This document shows, piece by piece, positions 1-11,382 of a stretch of DNA of 64,000 nt. Source of the DNA: Pristionchus mayeri (Eukaryota; Nematoda; Chromadorea; Rhabditida; Neodiplogasteridae); the NCBI GenBank assembly GCA_036245805.1, contig BTRK01000002.1:37492661-37556660 (forward strand). The letters are read 5' to 3'. The stretch's first letter is position 1. Each line of letters begins with the position of its first letter. Made by a program: the position numbers and the translations under genes. Below the pieces are notes generated by a model. It did not search any database, was not told the DNA's origin, and was given only the letters and a program-made list of their open reading frames with translations.

Positions 1-588
1 AATTAGGTTTTCAATCGCCGGAAACGCCTCATATTACATGTTATGTATTTATTATGCATATTCACATCGTTTTTGCACATATGCCGCTTAATTTAACACT
101 CTCATGATTTGAAAACTCGAGAAAATGCGATATTTTTCAAAATTTTAGAAATTTTGCGATTTTGGGACACTCTGAGATTGCTATTTGAAGTTCAACCACA
201 CCATTTTTCGCTCAGAATTACTTTATCTAACGGATATAATCATTTCCGATTGGTTTGGAAGCCATCTGGCGAAAAATATTTTTTCAATATTTTCAAAATG
301 GATCGAAATTTTCGAAAAACTAAATTTCACCAGATGGCTTCCAAACCAATTGGAAATGATTATATCCGTTAGATAAAGTAATTCTGAGCTAAAAATTGTG
401 TGGTTGAACTTCAAATAGCAATCTCAGAGTGACCCAAAATCGCAAAATTTCGAAAATTTTGAAAAATATCGCATTTTCTAATCATGAGAGTGTTAAATTG
501 AGCGGTCTATGAACAAAAACAATGTGAATATGCATAAGAAACGCATAACACGTAATATGAGGCGTTTCCGACGATTGAAAACCTAATT
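1..588. repeat. Foldback palindrome
   Basis: The two halves are imperfect reverse complements. The left end AATTAGGTTTTCAATCG is mirrored by CGATTGAAAACCTAATT at about 572-588, and the centre lies near 295. No coding sequence is seen; the short frames here are mirror images across the centre. The element may begin before base 1. The family was not identified. Confidence 0.85.
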
Positions 589-1440
589 ATGACGAAAAAA
601 TATCTATATTTGTGAAATCAGAGAAATTTGGAATTTCCAAAAGTGAAAATTTAAAGATTAAGACTTCGAATTGCCTGATCATGATACAAATTGTTTGATT
701 CGATATAGAAATAAGTTTCGATGTTCAAAAGAGCCCATTCGGCATGATTTGGAGAAAGTGTGATGGTTTTGGTCTGAGAGGTTGCTCAAGAGTCGCCATG
801 TTCTGGAAACTATAACTTCCAAGCGCACACCTGAATTTTCGTGAAATTTGGATATAATACGTAGTTTTACATGTAGAATCCAAAAAATAAATTAGTTTCT
901 GCAAAAAGCATTAAAAAATTTTCAGGACGGCCAAAAATCGTCGAAAATCGGCGTTTGCCACACTTTATCAGCATCGGATCGCTTTCAAAGTATGTTCTTC
1001 GTTATTTTCATCAAAAAATAGACCTAAAAAACATATAATATCGTGCTTTTCAAAAATTTGAAATTTTCGAGTTTTTCTGGGCCAGGTCTGGCATTTTTCG
1101 GAAAGGTCACCAGAGTCCTTCATATTGGGCCAAATATCAGCAATCGGTATGGGAACTTCACCAGCGAAATATTGAGGGGGTTGCAAAAAAGTCATCCGTC
1201 GACCCCTCCCAAAAGATACGTTTTCTCGTGGAATGTCTCTTAAGAAACAACAAGTCCTGATGTATGAAAGAAAAATATAAAAAGCGAATTCGAAGTGACT
1301 CCAAATCGGCAATTTTTGATCAAAGTCGCAACTATGTGGTTGCAGAATCTACATAAAATGATAAATCGGAAATGTCAAATGCAAATATGCCACATTTATG
1401 CAGCGATAGGCACTTCCTAGAATCTTCCCAGAGTTAGCAA
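589..1440. other. No recognisable gene
   Basis: AT-rich sequence with no convincing exon, splice pair or repeat boundary. Short open frames (for example 968-1312 on the minus strand) have no recognisable motif. Confidence 0.4.
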
Positions 1441-2144
1441 ACTCAAGAAACTAGAAAGTCAGATCACCAGCAAAATCGTCCACAACGCAAGTTTTGAACA
1501 GCAATTCCCCAATTGGAGATAGGCTTCCGCCGACCCAATGAAATGCTGCCCGCAACAAGCGAGGTAAACGACACACTTGGCTCTGACAAAGATACCAAGT
1601 CACAGGACGCTTCCGGCTATGACAAAGATACCGGAAACTCAACATTTCTGACAAAGATAGTGCTGGCACACTTCTGACACAGACAGTGTGACTAATAGAC
1701 CGAGCAAGAAATGGGAAAGGAAAGAGAAGACACAAGAATAGAAAAGACGCGAAAGGAACAAGACGACTGCCGAACGACGATAAGTGGAGAAAGATCCCCC
1801 ACAAACTCTCTCACGCTCTCTTACGAACTCAAGTAATGCGATGGTATTGAATTATAATTATTATTATCAACACAAAACAGAAAGAACGACGAACGTAACG
1901 GGGAAACGTACAAAAATCGAAGAGAGACTTTTGGGAAATTCGAAAATGTGAAGAGGTCAGTTTTGGCTGCGTGTCAACCACGGTGGGAATTCAAATGGGG
2001 AGATTACGGTAATAACTATTGATTGTTTATATTTAAATTATTTAAATGCGATATTAAATTTAAATAATTATTCTAATTAATTATTCACAGAATTTGGGAA
2101 CGAAATAATCAGTAATTGGCTAGGAGTGAGGGATCCCCTTAACA
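1441..2144 (-). repeat. Probable 3' LTR of Ty3/gypsy element
   Basis: On the minus strand a purine-rich tract (GAGGAGGGGGGCA) directly follows the end of pol. It is followed by TGTTAAGG, the expected polypurine tract plus TG-start of an LTR, which puts one LTR edge at 2144. The outer edge is not determined because no second LTR exists in the window for comparison; 1441 is only an approximate limit. Confidence 0.4.
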
Positions 2145-2158
2145 TGCCCCCCTCCTCA
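2145..2158 (-). other. Putative polypurine tract
   Basis: Minus-strand purine run (G6 core) lies between the pol stop codon at 2172 and the TGTTAAGG start of the putative LTR. This is the position where plus-strand DNA synthesis is primed in LTR retrotransposons. Confidence 0.5.
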
Positions 2159-2171
2159 TAATCGATTGTCC

Positions 2172-5100
2172 TCAATCGAATCTTCGTTCTCTCTTCGGCT
2201 CAGGACATGTGTCCTTGAAGTGTCCATACTCGCGACAGTTGTAGCACTTGACGGTGGATAAGAAGTCGGGATTGGGGTTCTTTCCAGCAGCCGCTGATTT
2301 CGGTTTCTTCCTTCTGGGCTCTCCAGTCTGATACTCCACAAGGTGTTTCTCCACAGTGTCCTTCACGATCAGGGGTGGCAGTGGTTCGCCATACACGATG
2401 TGTCGAATGGCCGTCTCGAATAGCTTCTTGCACTCCCTCTGAGCGATGAAGAATAGTAGCGCCATCGGGCAGTTCTTCTCGAGTAGACCCGAGACAGGCG
2501 TGAACAGAACAAGGTTCTTCGGTCGATCTTCCGTAAGCCACATCATGAGCCATCCTTGATGGGTGTTGACACTCTCTTGCATCAGAAGGTCGGGGTTCTT
2601 GGGTAGAACGTCTGAGCTGACATAGATCGAGATGTCGTTTTCCTTGGCAATTCCAGTCAAATTCTTCTTGAGCTTCGCCAGCATCGAATCTCCGAGACTC
2701 CTCTTCAAGATCACGACTAGGCTCTCCGGCCAGTTCTTCGCATCATTCATAGCACTGAACCTAGTACGCATATCAGGTTCATCCACGTACTTGATGACCT
2801 CTGCTTCTCTGAATGATCCTCCACAACGGTTCAGGACCGAATCATCAGGCATCATTATCACCATCTTCTTGCGTGAACTCCGACCGCCTTTCCGAGATAC
2901 CACCTCAGAGACTGCGTCAGAGACTCTAGCCTCCTCGCCCTTCAGATCGACGCCGCACCTCGCCACTCTGCGGGCTTCATCGACGGCACAATCACACAGG
3001 CCCGACTTGTATGCCAGCTTCAAACTCAGAGTGGTGACCTCCTTTGCAGCACATGCATCGTCGATCGCCTGGGCGAGACCCATGCTTCTCAGCTTGCTGC
3101 TCTCGTCCTTCCTATCCAAGTACGCTGCTAACTCCCTCATGGAGCTGAACTTCTTCTCCTTCCACGCTGCCAGCTGCGGGTCATCCTTGAAGACCTCTCC
3201 TATCTTCGTCGGTCTGCACTGCTTGCAGATTCCATCAGGATGCAGAATGGAATGATCCTCCACAATAGCTCTGGAATGAATATCTTTCACTTTGTTTCCA
3301 TCATTCCCACCACACTCTACCATACATACTTCAAGCTCTTCCTCTTCCTCTCTCGGTACAAGCCGCAACCTATCCCACTGAACCACTCGCTTATCTTTCT
3401 CCCGACCACTTTCAAGACCGTCATCAGCACGTACCACGGTCGCGGTGGTGTTACTGGTCGATATAACTCGATATGGGCTCTTGTACTTATCCATCATCTT
3501 TTTCACATCTCCCACTTTCGCTTCAATCTTTACATAAACACGGTCACCAGTTTTCGGCCTGATTCTCATGTTATGCTTGTTCTTCTCATCATACTTCTCC
3601 TTCATCTTTCTCCTCTCCGTTTCAAGCTTAGCAGCGACAACCCCTCTGGTCTTTTCCATCATCCAACACATCCGTCTCTTATATTCATCGACATCCAAGT
3701 CCACCGTGTACGCTGGATTCGACTGAGGAAGTTGACTACACGGCAATTTCTCATCACGCCCATACATCAGAAATGCCGGCGTCTCTCCAGTCACTCCGTG
3801 TGGGGATGCATTGTATGCGTATAACGCAAACGGAAGAGCTTCTTCCCATTCATCATCACGCATCTTTATCCTTCTCATTATCTCCACAATCGTCCTATTG
3901 AATCTCTCAGTCAAACTGTTTGCACGACTGTGATAAGGTAGGGTGAGTCTTCTCTCAATCTCAAATCTTTTGGCAATCTCGGACATTACTTGGTTCACAA
4001 GCTCCGTTCCATTATCAGACATCAACGTCTTCGGAGTTCGCCCACCTTGGAGAACCCATTTGGTCATGAACACTTCGGCGACACTCTCAGCCTTCTTGTC
4101 CCTCAATACGAACGCCCCCGCGAATTTCGTAAAATGATCAATCACCGTCAGAATATACCTTCCATTATTCTTCCCACGACCCATCTCTATCAAATCAACA
4201 CCAACAACTTCCATTGGGTAGTTCACTACGATAGGCTGCAGAGGAGGTATCATCCTCTTCCAAGCATTACCTTGCAGGCATCTCTCACATCTTCTTAACA
4301 CAGACTGCACACCCTTGCAGATACTGCCCCAGAATGCCTCGTTCAGGATCTTCTGCACCAGCTTCTTCGTTACAAGATGTCCAGATAAAGGAGAGTTATG
4401 AAGATCCTCCACAAATTGGTCTCTCCTCCCATCTGGCACATACAATCGTCTCTCGTGATCAGTTCCCAGCAGATACAATACTCCCTTGTGCACGACCCAA
4501 TCAGCAAGAGAAGTTCTCTTTGTGCTTCCAGGTACCGTCACTTCGTCCGTGATCTCTCTGTTCCCACGCTCAACCTCCTTCAGTTTCTCCAACATCGACA
4601 CAACCCATTCATCCTTTGACTGATCAACACTCCATTGGTTCAGAATTCGATCCTCCACAATTTGTTCTTCAGTCCATCTCCTTTTCTCTTCCTCTTCTAA
4701 TCTCGCCACTGCTGTCTTGCTCCTCGTGAGCATGTTGCACACTACTCCCACATCCTCAATCTCATCATTCTCTCCAGGCATCTCTTCACGTGGATTCCTA
4801 CTGAGTGCATCAGCCACGGCATTAGATTTGCCCTTGATATGACCTATCTCGAGGGGATACTCCTGCAACTCAGTTGCGAATCTCAGTAATCGGGAGGCAA
4901 CGTTCCTCCTCTTCAACAACGTCACTAGCGGTTGGTGATCAGTTCGAACAATCGTACGGGTATGATACAGCAGATATTTTCATCTCATCACGGCCTCGTA
5001 AACAGCAAGAGCTTCTGAATCCACCACATGTAGACTCATCTCACAATCTTTCAGTTTCCTCGAGAAGAAAGCTAGAGGTCTTTCTAGTCCATCCACACCT

Positions 5101-5549
5101 CTCTGACTCAACATTGCTCCAATTCCGTTTCCACTAGCATCACTGGTAATAATGAATGGTCTGCTTCCATCCTTGGCACCACCGTAATCAGGCTGCTGCA
5201 ACACTGGAGCTGACGAGATTCGATCCTTGAGAACATTGAACGCTTCATTCGCCTGATCTGTCCACAAGAGCCGTCGACCCGTAGTCACCACTAGCCTCTG
5301 CAGAGGGGCGAATATCGAAGCGTATGAGTGTACAAAACGCCTCAGATATCCTGTCAATCCGAGAAATGGCTGGAGTTGAGCCATCGTCTCCGGTCGTTGG
5401 TACTCCCTGATCGCTACCACCTTCTTCTCATCCATCTGCACACCACTACTCGACAACCGATGGCCAAGATACTCGATCTCATCGACCATGATCTTGCACT
5501 TCTTCATGTTCAGGAGAAAATTACTTTCTCTCAATCGATCCAGTACCGA
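2172..5549 (-). pseudogene. Gypsy pol: RT thumb, RNase H, integrase, C-terminal zinc-knuckle domain
   Basis: Order from N-terminus: RT connection region, RNase H (TSDASGNGIGAML near 5145, TDHQPLVTLLKRR near 4930), an HHCC-type zinc region (HNSPLSGH...CERC, about 4280-4400), and an integrase core with D (GVDLIEMG), D (LMSDNGTELVNQ) and downstream E (ANSLTERFNRT). After the integrase come about 370 residues ending in a CCHC zinc knuckle (CYNCREYGHFKDTC) just before the stop at 2172. One in-frame TGA at 4980-4982 splits the frame. Known for the family: integrase inserts the cDNA and RNase H removes template RNA. Unusual: a Gag-type CCHC knuckle lies downstream of integrase. The 5' edge is an internal deletion that removes the RT active site. 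Not functional as is. Confidence 0.85.
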
Positions 5550-6546
5550 ATGGGAGCACCGTGAACTCATAGAGCTCTCCCATCGTCGCAAACGCAGTAA
5601 TCTCAGCACTTCTCTCATTCAATGGTACTTGCCAGAAACCGGAAGCAAGACCCATCACAGTGAAGACCTTCTTGCCTTGCAAGGATTGGAGAATCTGTTC
5701 AATCAACGGGAGAGGAAATGCATCTTCCCTCGTCACCTCATTGACTCTCCGAAAATCAATGCAGATTCTGATACTACCGTCTTTCTTCTTCACTAATACT
5801 ACTGGAGACAACCAAGGCGAGTTCGATCTCTTGATCACACCTTGCGCTATCATCTTATCGAGTAATTTCCTCAGTGCAGGCTTGAGTGCGAACGGAACCG
5901 GTCTCTCCTTCTGGCGGATCGAAGCCGTGTCTCCGCTCAATCTCACATCGCAACTCACATTCTTCAGCCTTCCCAAATCATCATCATTTACAGCGAAGAC
6001 ATCAGCACGAGCCTTGATGATCGCCTCTACTCAACTACTCAACTTGCCATTCCGACATACTTCAAGGTTTCTCCTAATTTCATTCCAATCAATCCTCCGA
6101 TTACTCCTTCCAATCATATTCACTTTCAGATCGTTCGAATTATTTGAATTCTCCACAGGAGTGTGCTTGACACGATGCCATTCACCAATAACATCATGTA
6201 TCTCGAATCGCAAATCCTCATCAGTACCATTCCAGACAGGTACACGCACCACCGCGTCACTATCATTCATTCCTTCAATCACTTCTTCTCGATCACTGAT
6301 GAGCACCTTTGGTCCCTGACCACGAAGGCCTCCTCCCACAAGCACCATTCCCATTTCTCCAGGGGCAATGAAACTCGTCCTCAACATCACTGCACTATCC
6401 ACACTCTTCTCTGGTTGTGGACATTCCTCTCTCAACTCCAATCCCATCTCGGCCAGAGCATTCCATCCCAGAAGGATTGCGGGTGCCTTCTCGGCTACGA
6501 AGAAACCAGCCTTGCACCTCCTCCCTATCTCCATGCTCACATCCAG
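5547..6546 (-). pseudogene. Gypsy pol: protease C-part, linker, RT fingers (broken)
   Basis: Starts at the head-to-head junction, inside the protease (MEIGRRCKAGFFVAEKAP... LLGWNALAEMGLE). It runs through a linker to RT motifs SPWLSPVVLVKKKDGS and IDFRRVNEVTREDAFPLP and then FTVLPFG. A TGA at 6031-6033 interrupts it; the plus-strand duplicate has CGA at the same codon, so this is a C-to-T change. After LPFG the sequence jumps to downstream RT sequence at a shared TCGGT/TTCGGTA stretch and shifts frame, so the YxDD motif is absent. Inferred to be dead. Confidence 0.8.
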
Positions 6547-6552
6547 AGGATA

Positions 6553-7783
6553 ATGAAGGAGTTGAGGGGAAGGAAGTACCCGATAGACTCAAATCAGTCG
6601 ACACTGTTGTGGAGGATGAAAAACTCGAACCAGTCGACAATAGTGATGATAGTGTAAGTGAACGAAGCAGAGGACCCGTTGTTTATAAGGAGATCCAAGT
6701 GTGTCCAAGGTGAAATTGGTGGAGTAAGAGTTGAAGCTGTTCTGGATACTGGTGCTGAAGTGTCCCTCATTGATAAGAGAACAGTTGATAGGATGCGAGG
6801 AGTTGTAGTGAAGCCTCCAAGTCGTGCATTCCCAATCAAGGATGCACAAGGCAATCCGATAAGGATGATTGGAGTGGTGAAATTAGATGTGAGCATGGAG
6901 ATAGGGAGGAGGTGCAAGGCTGGTTTCTTCGTAGCCGAGAAGGCACCCGCAATCCTTCTGGGAAGGAATGCTCTGGCGGAGATGGGATTGGAGTTGAGAG
7001 AGGAATGTCCACAACCAGAGAAGAGTGTGGGTAGTGCAGTGGTGTTGAGGACGAGTTTCATTGCCCCTGGAGAAATGGGAATGGCGCTTGTGGGAGGAGG
7101 CCTTCGTGGTCAGGGACCAAAGGTGCTCATCAGTGATCGAGAAGAAGTGATTGAAGGAATGAATGATAGTGACTCGGTGGTGCGTGTACCTGTCTGGAAT
7201 GGTACTGATGAGGATTTGCGATTCGAGATACATGATGTTATTGGTGAATGGCATCGTGTCAAGCACACTCCTGTGGAGAATTCAAATAATTCGAACGATC
7301 TGAAAGTGAATATGATTGGAAGGAGTAATCGGAGGATTGATTGGAATGAAATTAGGAGAAACCTTGAAGTATGTCGGAATGGCAAGTTGAGTAGTCGAGT
7401 AGAGGCGATCATCAAGGCCCGTGCTGATGTCTTCGCTGTAAATGATGATGATTTGGGAAGGCTGAAGAATGTGAGTTGCGATGTGAGATTGAGCGGAGAC
7501 ACGGCTCCGATCCGCCAGAATGAGAGACATGTTCCGTTACTCAAGCCTGCACTGAGGAAATTACTCGATAAGATGATAGCGCAAGGTGTGATCAAGAGAT
7601 CGAACTCGCCTTGGTTGTCTCCAGTAGTATTAGTGAAGAAGAAAGACGGTAGTATCAGAATCTGCATTGATTTTCGGAGAGTCAATGAGGTGACGAGGGA
7701 AGATGCATTTCCTCTCCCGTTGATTGAACAGATTCTCCAATCCTTGCAAGGCAAGAAGGTCTTCACTGTGATGGATCTTGCTT
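6553..7783 (+). pseudogene. Gypsy pol fragment: Gag-Pol boundary, aspartic protease, early RT
   Basis: Inverted duplicate of the neighbouring minus-strand pol, but extending further upstream. An acidic stretch (KSVDTVVEDEKLEPVDNS) is in frame 3; a frame change near 6705-6715 leads into a retropepsin with the active-site motif VLDTGAEVSLID and the flap-side LLGRNALAEMG. The frame continues intact through the linker to RT motifs SPWLSPVVLVKKKDGS and FRRVNEV, and ends at VFTVMDLA (7783), where homology stops. The frame change could be the natural Gag-Pro frameshift or a mutation; this single copy does not decide. Truncated before the RT catalytic site. Confidence 0.8.
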
Positions 7784-8755
7784 TTCGAATCCTTCCTCAT
7801 CGCAGTTTGTATCTGCATCTTCTACTTTAGAAAATCCGATTCGAGGATCACAAACGAGCAAATGGACAATGCTAATATAGTGAAAACAGTGAATACACAA
7901 ATTGAGAGCAATGTGGTTATCGAGTCGTACACAACGACGTGAAGCTCGACTTCGAATTTAACATTGTTGTTTACGTTTCGAAAAGCGGCTATCATTGCAG
8001 CTTCGGAATCTAATTTGTCCAGCAAATTCCGAGTTGGTGACTGCAACATGTTCTAAGATAGGAAAATGCTGCAGTTACCAACTCGAAAACTAGCAAGGAT
8101 CGAATTGGAATCTTCCTAGTCTTACTCAAGAATAAGATAATTGGCTTCTTCTTTCGGGAAGGAATAGATGGAGGATAGATGTCGTTGAAGGGTAGGAACG
8201 TGGAAGTGTGATATTGTAGTGACTTTGGTCGAACAGCAAATATGTGTCATATATACAGCGTACATATGCAAGGTGCAGAAGTACAGCGTGCGAGCAATAA
8301 CTCGTATGAGTGTTTTTTGCTTTAAAAAAGGATTCTTCAAAATGTATTGTTACTTGAGAAGTGAAGAATGGCATAGAAACAATTAAGTTATATTAGCAAC
8401 AAATCCGTTTTCTTGTGTATACTTTATTAAGTGCGATACGAATGTGTGGGTTGACTAAAATGGATTCATACGTAATGACTAATCAGCTTACGCCTTTCTC
8501 TCCCCTAAAAGACGAGTAAACGAACACTGATAATGTGGAGATTTCGTTCTTGCAAAGCCGTTCCCCGATTGATCCGAGTAAACATTTTGGTAAACAAAAT
8601 ATTGAGAGCGATAACAGTGACACAACGCGGCAACGACTAATTCAATATTTTGGGTATACAAATATTGTTCGAATCGCGAACGTCATTTGCGGAACACCGC
8701 CGACTATGGTCCCAAGGCTTTCCACAGATTTGCAGGAGGAGGACTCCCATATATC
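7784..8755. other. Intergenic, hairpin at 8030-8090
   Basis: Apart from the small open frame at 7822-8049, only a short inverted repeat (GAGTTGGTGACTGCA... / ...TGCAGTTACCAACTC) is visible. No other coding signal. Confidence 0.4.
7822..8049 (-). CDS. Possible small single-pass membrane protein (75 aa)
   Basis: Unrecognised. The frame opens with ATG at 8049. It has a polar N-terminal half (about 45 residues) and one hydrophobic segment (TLLSICVFTVFTILALSICS), then a short charged tail. The start overlaps a small hairpin at 8030-8090. No paralog is seen in the window. Could be chance in AT-rich DNA. Confidence 0.2.
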   Translation of the reverse strand: MLQSPTRNLLDKLDSEAAMIAAFRNVNNNVKFEVELHVVVYDSITTLLSICVFTVFTILALSICSFVILESDFLK

Positions 8756-9609
8756 AGGGTGTCCGGAAATTGTTAAGAATTTTTTTGTTCTTTAATTTTT
8801 TCACGAATGGGAAGCAATACGTTTAGCTTCGTGGTTGTAATGCATGAAGGTAGTTGAGAAGTAATTTTGCAATGTTGATTGGGCAACACTATTAACATGT
8901 GATGATGCAATATGCAAAAAAGTCGCTTTTATACCCTAATTTTGAAAATTGTATATGTCAATGGGATAACAGAGTTCAAATTCCCACCGCATTTCACATA
9001 AGCATGAGTAAGTGTACTATATTTGGAAGTGTTAAAACCATGGTTATCTATGGAGCAATCACAAAATAATGAAAATTTTTAATTTCGGTAGTGCGCATTT
9101 TCCTAAGAATATGTATTTTACTCTCGTTCACGAGCATGGGAGGGACTCCGATTACCATTCCTTGCTGTTGAGAAGAGAACAAATTGAGATTGGTCGTAAT
9201 GGTATTTGAAATGATGTCTCTGTAGAGAGCACTAAGAAATCAGACATAATGTCCAAAAATGAGTGAATTTCTGTTTCGGGGTTGTCTCAGAATTCTCATC
9301 GGCGTTTGCCGATCCAAATCTTCCCTCATTATTATTGTGCATAATCCCCTTTTCGTCCACAGAGATGGTCATAATTATCCGTCGAAAACTGGGTGTATGA
9401 CAAAGCATTTACTGAAATACTTAATTCCGTATTTTCGACTGAACACATCACTAAATTCACTTTTATAACTTTAATGCGGATGTAATTTCTGACAAGTTAG
9501 CATTAATCGATTGCCCAATATATTGTTTACAAATAGAGTTGTGAAATCCGGCATATCGATAAAGCACAAAATTTTTACATGACCATTCTTAAAAAATTCC
9601 GGACACCCT
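8756..9609. mobile_element. Non-autonomous mariner-type element (GGGTGTCCGGAA ends)
   Basis: Terminal inverted repeats AGGGTGTCCGGAAATTG and AATTCCGGACACCCT bound 854 bp with no transposase. The ends match those of the mariner copies at 24622 and 39788, so the element could have been mobilised by that family's transposase. Confidence 0.75.
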
Positions 9610-10138
9610 AATAGCATTATTAAATAGTTCCTAAAGTGGCTATTGACTTCAAATGGAAAAATTGACGGGGTCAGACTCCCGCGCACGAAACGCGCGAAGA
9701 AAACAACGTGATTGTGTCGAGTGTGCGAGCTTTTTTGAAATTTAGAAACCTCGCCAGACGCGCATAGGGCCTAATATGGGACATATTTTTAGAATTCAAT
9801 ATTAGATCAACTATCTTTTGTGCGCCAAATCGTCCCGTTAGACTTAATTGAACAAGTGGGTCTCTAACTGCAATGGATAATCAATACTGCATTAATCAAT
9901 ATTTTCCTAACATTTCCTGATCTCTCTTTTCCAACTCTCAAAATAATGTCGTCCGAAGTTTGCAGTTATTTTAACATCACATAACTGATGAACTACTCAA
10001 AAAGTCGGATGATTTAGAATTCTAATATATTTATCAATGTGTTTGCAGACAGACAAAATGAAAAAAAACAAACGATGGCATCCCTTGAAATATCGATTCT
10101 TCTACGATTATTTTAATGCTAGACTAAAGAAATATCTA
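9610..10138. other. No recognisable feature
   Basis: Nothing coding or repetitive identified. Confidence 0.3.
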
Positions 10139-11382
10139 CAGTCGCGCCCATAAGTCACCGGACACTTTTGGAATGGGTTTGAACTTTTTGCTCAGGAAAT
10201 ATATCATTCTGAGGATAGGACGTTATGCACCGAATTCATCGGAGATTTTTCTTTTTGATGTTGGGGTATTATGCAATAGCCTAGTCGTTGCGTAGTGATG
10301 ATCAAAATATACTTTTTCAAAACGGCATTATTCTTAAAAGGATTTTTTTCCTGCTAGCCAAACTTTCCGAGGTTGGAGTCATGCCCGAGGCCTACCCAGA
10401 AAAAAATTTTTAGGTCGCTGCGACCGCACTTATGCTACAGCCTTGCTGCAAAATCGAGGTCGGAAATTCAGTTCTCGGCTCCTGGTCAAGCTAGACACTA
10501 AATTGAGGCGTCAAAATGAGCGCCATCATGAGTCCAGATTATCCTGAGAATATGAAAACAATATCTCAAAAATCACCCTCAGGGAATGAAAAAATCTCTT
10601 TTTTGCATGACCATTTTTTGGGCAACCATAACTTTGTGGGAAAGTTAGATAAAAATCTGGTTTTTGCATATGAATGTTCAAAATGTATTGAAGGACCGAT
10701 GCTCCACTTTTTAGAGCGATTGGATATCTCTGCTGCCCGTGGCGTGCGTTTTTCGGAGGTATACTAGGGTCGGGAAACACCCTGTTTACGCAATCTCGTC
10801 GTCTGCACTCTCTCGTCCATAGGGGCAATACATTTCAAACATTCCTGTGCAAAAACAAGATTTTTACCTACATGTCCCACATAGTTATGAGTGTCCAAAA
10901 ATGGCCATGCAAAAAAATGATTTTTTCATGCCCTGAGGGCAAATTTCGAGATATTGTTTTCATATTCTCAGGATCTTCGGGACTCATCATGGTGCTCATT
11001 TTGATGCCTCGATCTAGTCTCTAGCTTGACAAGGAGCCGAGAACTGAATTTCCGACATAGATTTTACAGCAAGGCTGCAGCAAAAGCGCGGTCGCGCAGC
11101 AACCTCAAAATTTTTATCGGGGTAGGCCTCGGGCATGACTCAAACCTCGGAAAGTTTGGTCAGCAGGAAAAAATCCATGTAAGAAAAACGCCGTTTTGAA
11201 AAAGTATACTTTGATTGCGTCATCACTACGCAACGAATAGGCTATTGCATCATACCCCAATATCAAAAAGAAAAATCTCCGATGAATTCGGTGCATAACG
11301 TCCTAGCGTCAGAATGATATATTTCCTGAGCAAAAAGTTCAAACCCATTACAAAAGTGTCCGGTGACTTATGGGCGCGACTG
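10139..11382. mobile_element. Palindromic element with TA target duplication
   Basis: Ends CAGTCGCGCCCATAAGTC and its reverse complement are flanked by TA at 10137-10138 and 11383-11384. Inverted similarity extends almost to the centre near 10745, so this is a long-hairpin, Tc1/mariner-like non-autonomous element of 1,244 bp. The open frame at 10516-10767 is the mirror of the other arm and is not treated as a gene. Confidence 0.8.

Larger units (their letters stand above)
1441..7783. mobile_element. Rearranged Ty3/gypsy retrotransposon, two head-to-head partial copies
   Basis: A minus-strand copy (LTR, integrase, RNase H, RT, part of protease; up to about 6546) abuts a plus-strand copy (protease through early RT; about 6553-7783). 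The region between protease and RT is present twice in opposite orientation with only scattered substitutions. The plus copy stops mid-RT at 7783, after which sequence is unrelated. No gag and no second LTR are seen. This suggests an inversion, or insertion of one copy into another followed by deletion. Confidence 0.85.

Noticed and set aside
2632..4619. Long plus-strand open frames (2632-3255, 3240-3824, 4398-4619)
   Set aside because: They are antisense shadows of the gypsy pol frame, which has clear integrase motifs on the minus strand.
10516..10828. Open frames in the palindromic element
   Set aside because: Both strands show mirror frames across the palindrome centre; no protein motif.
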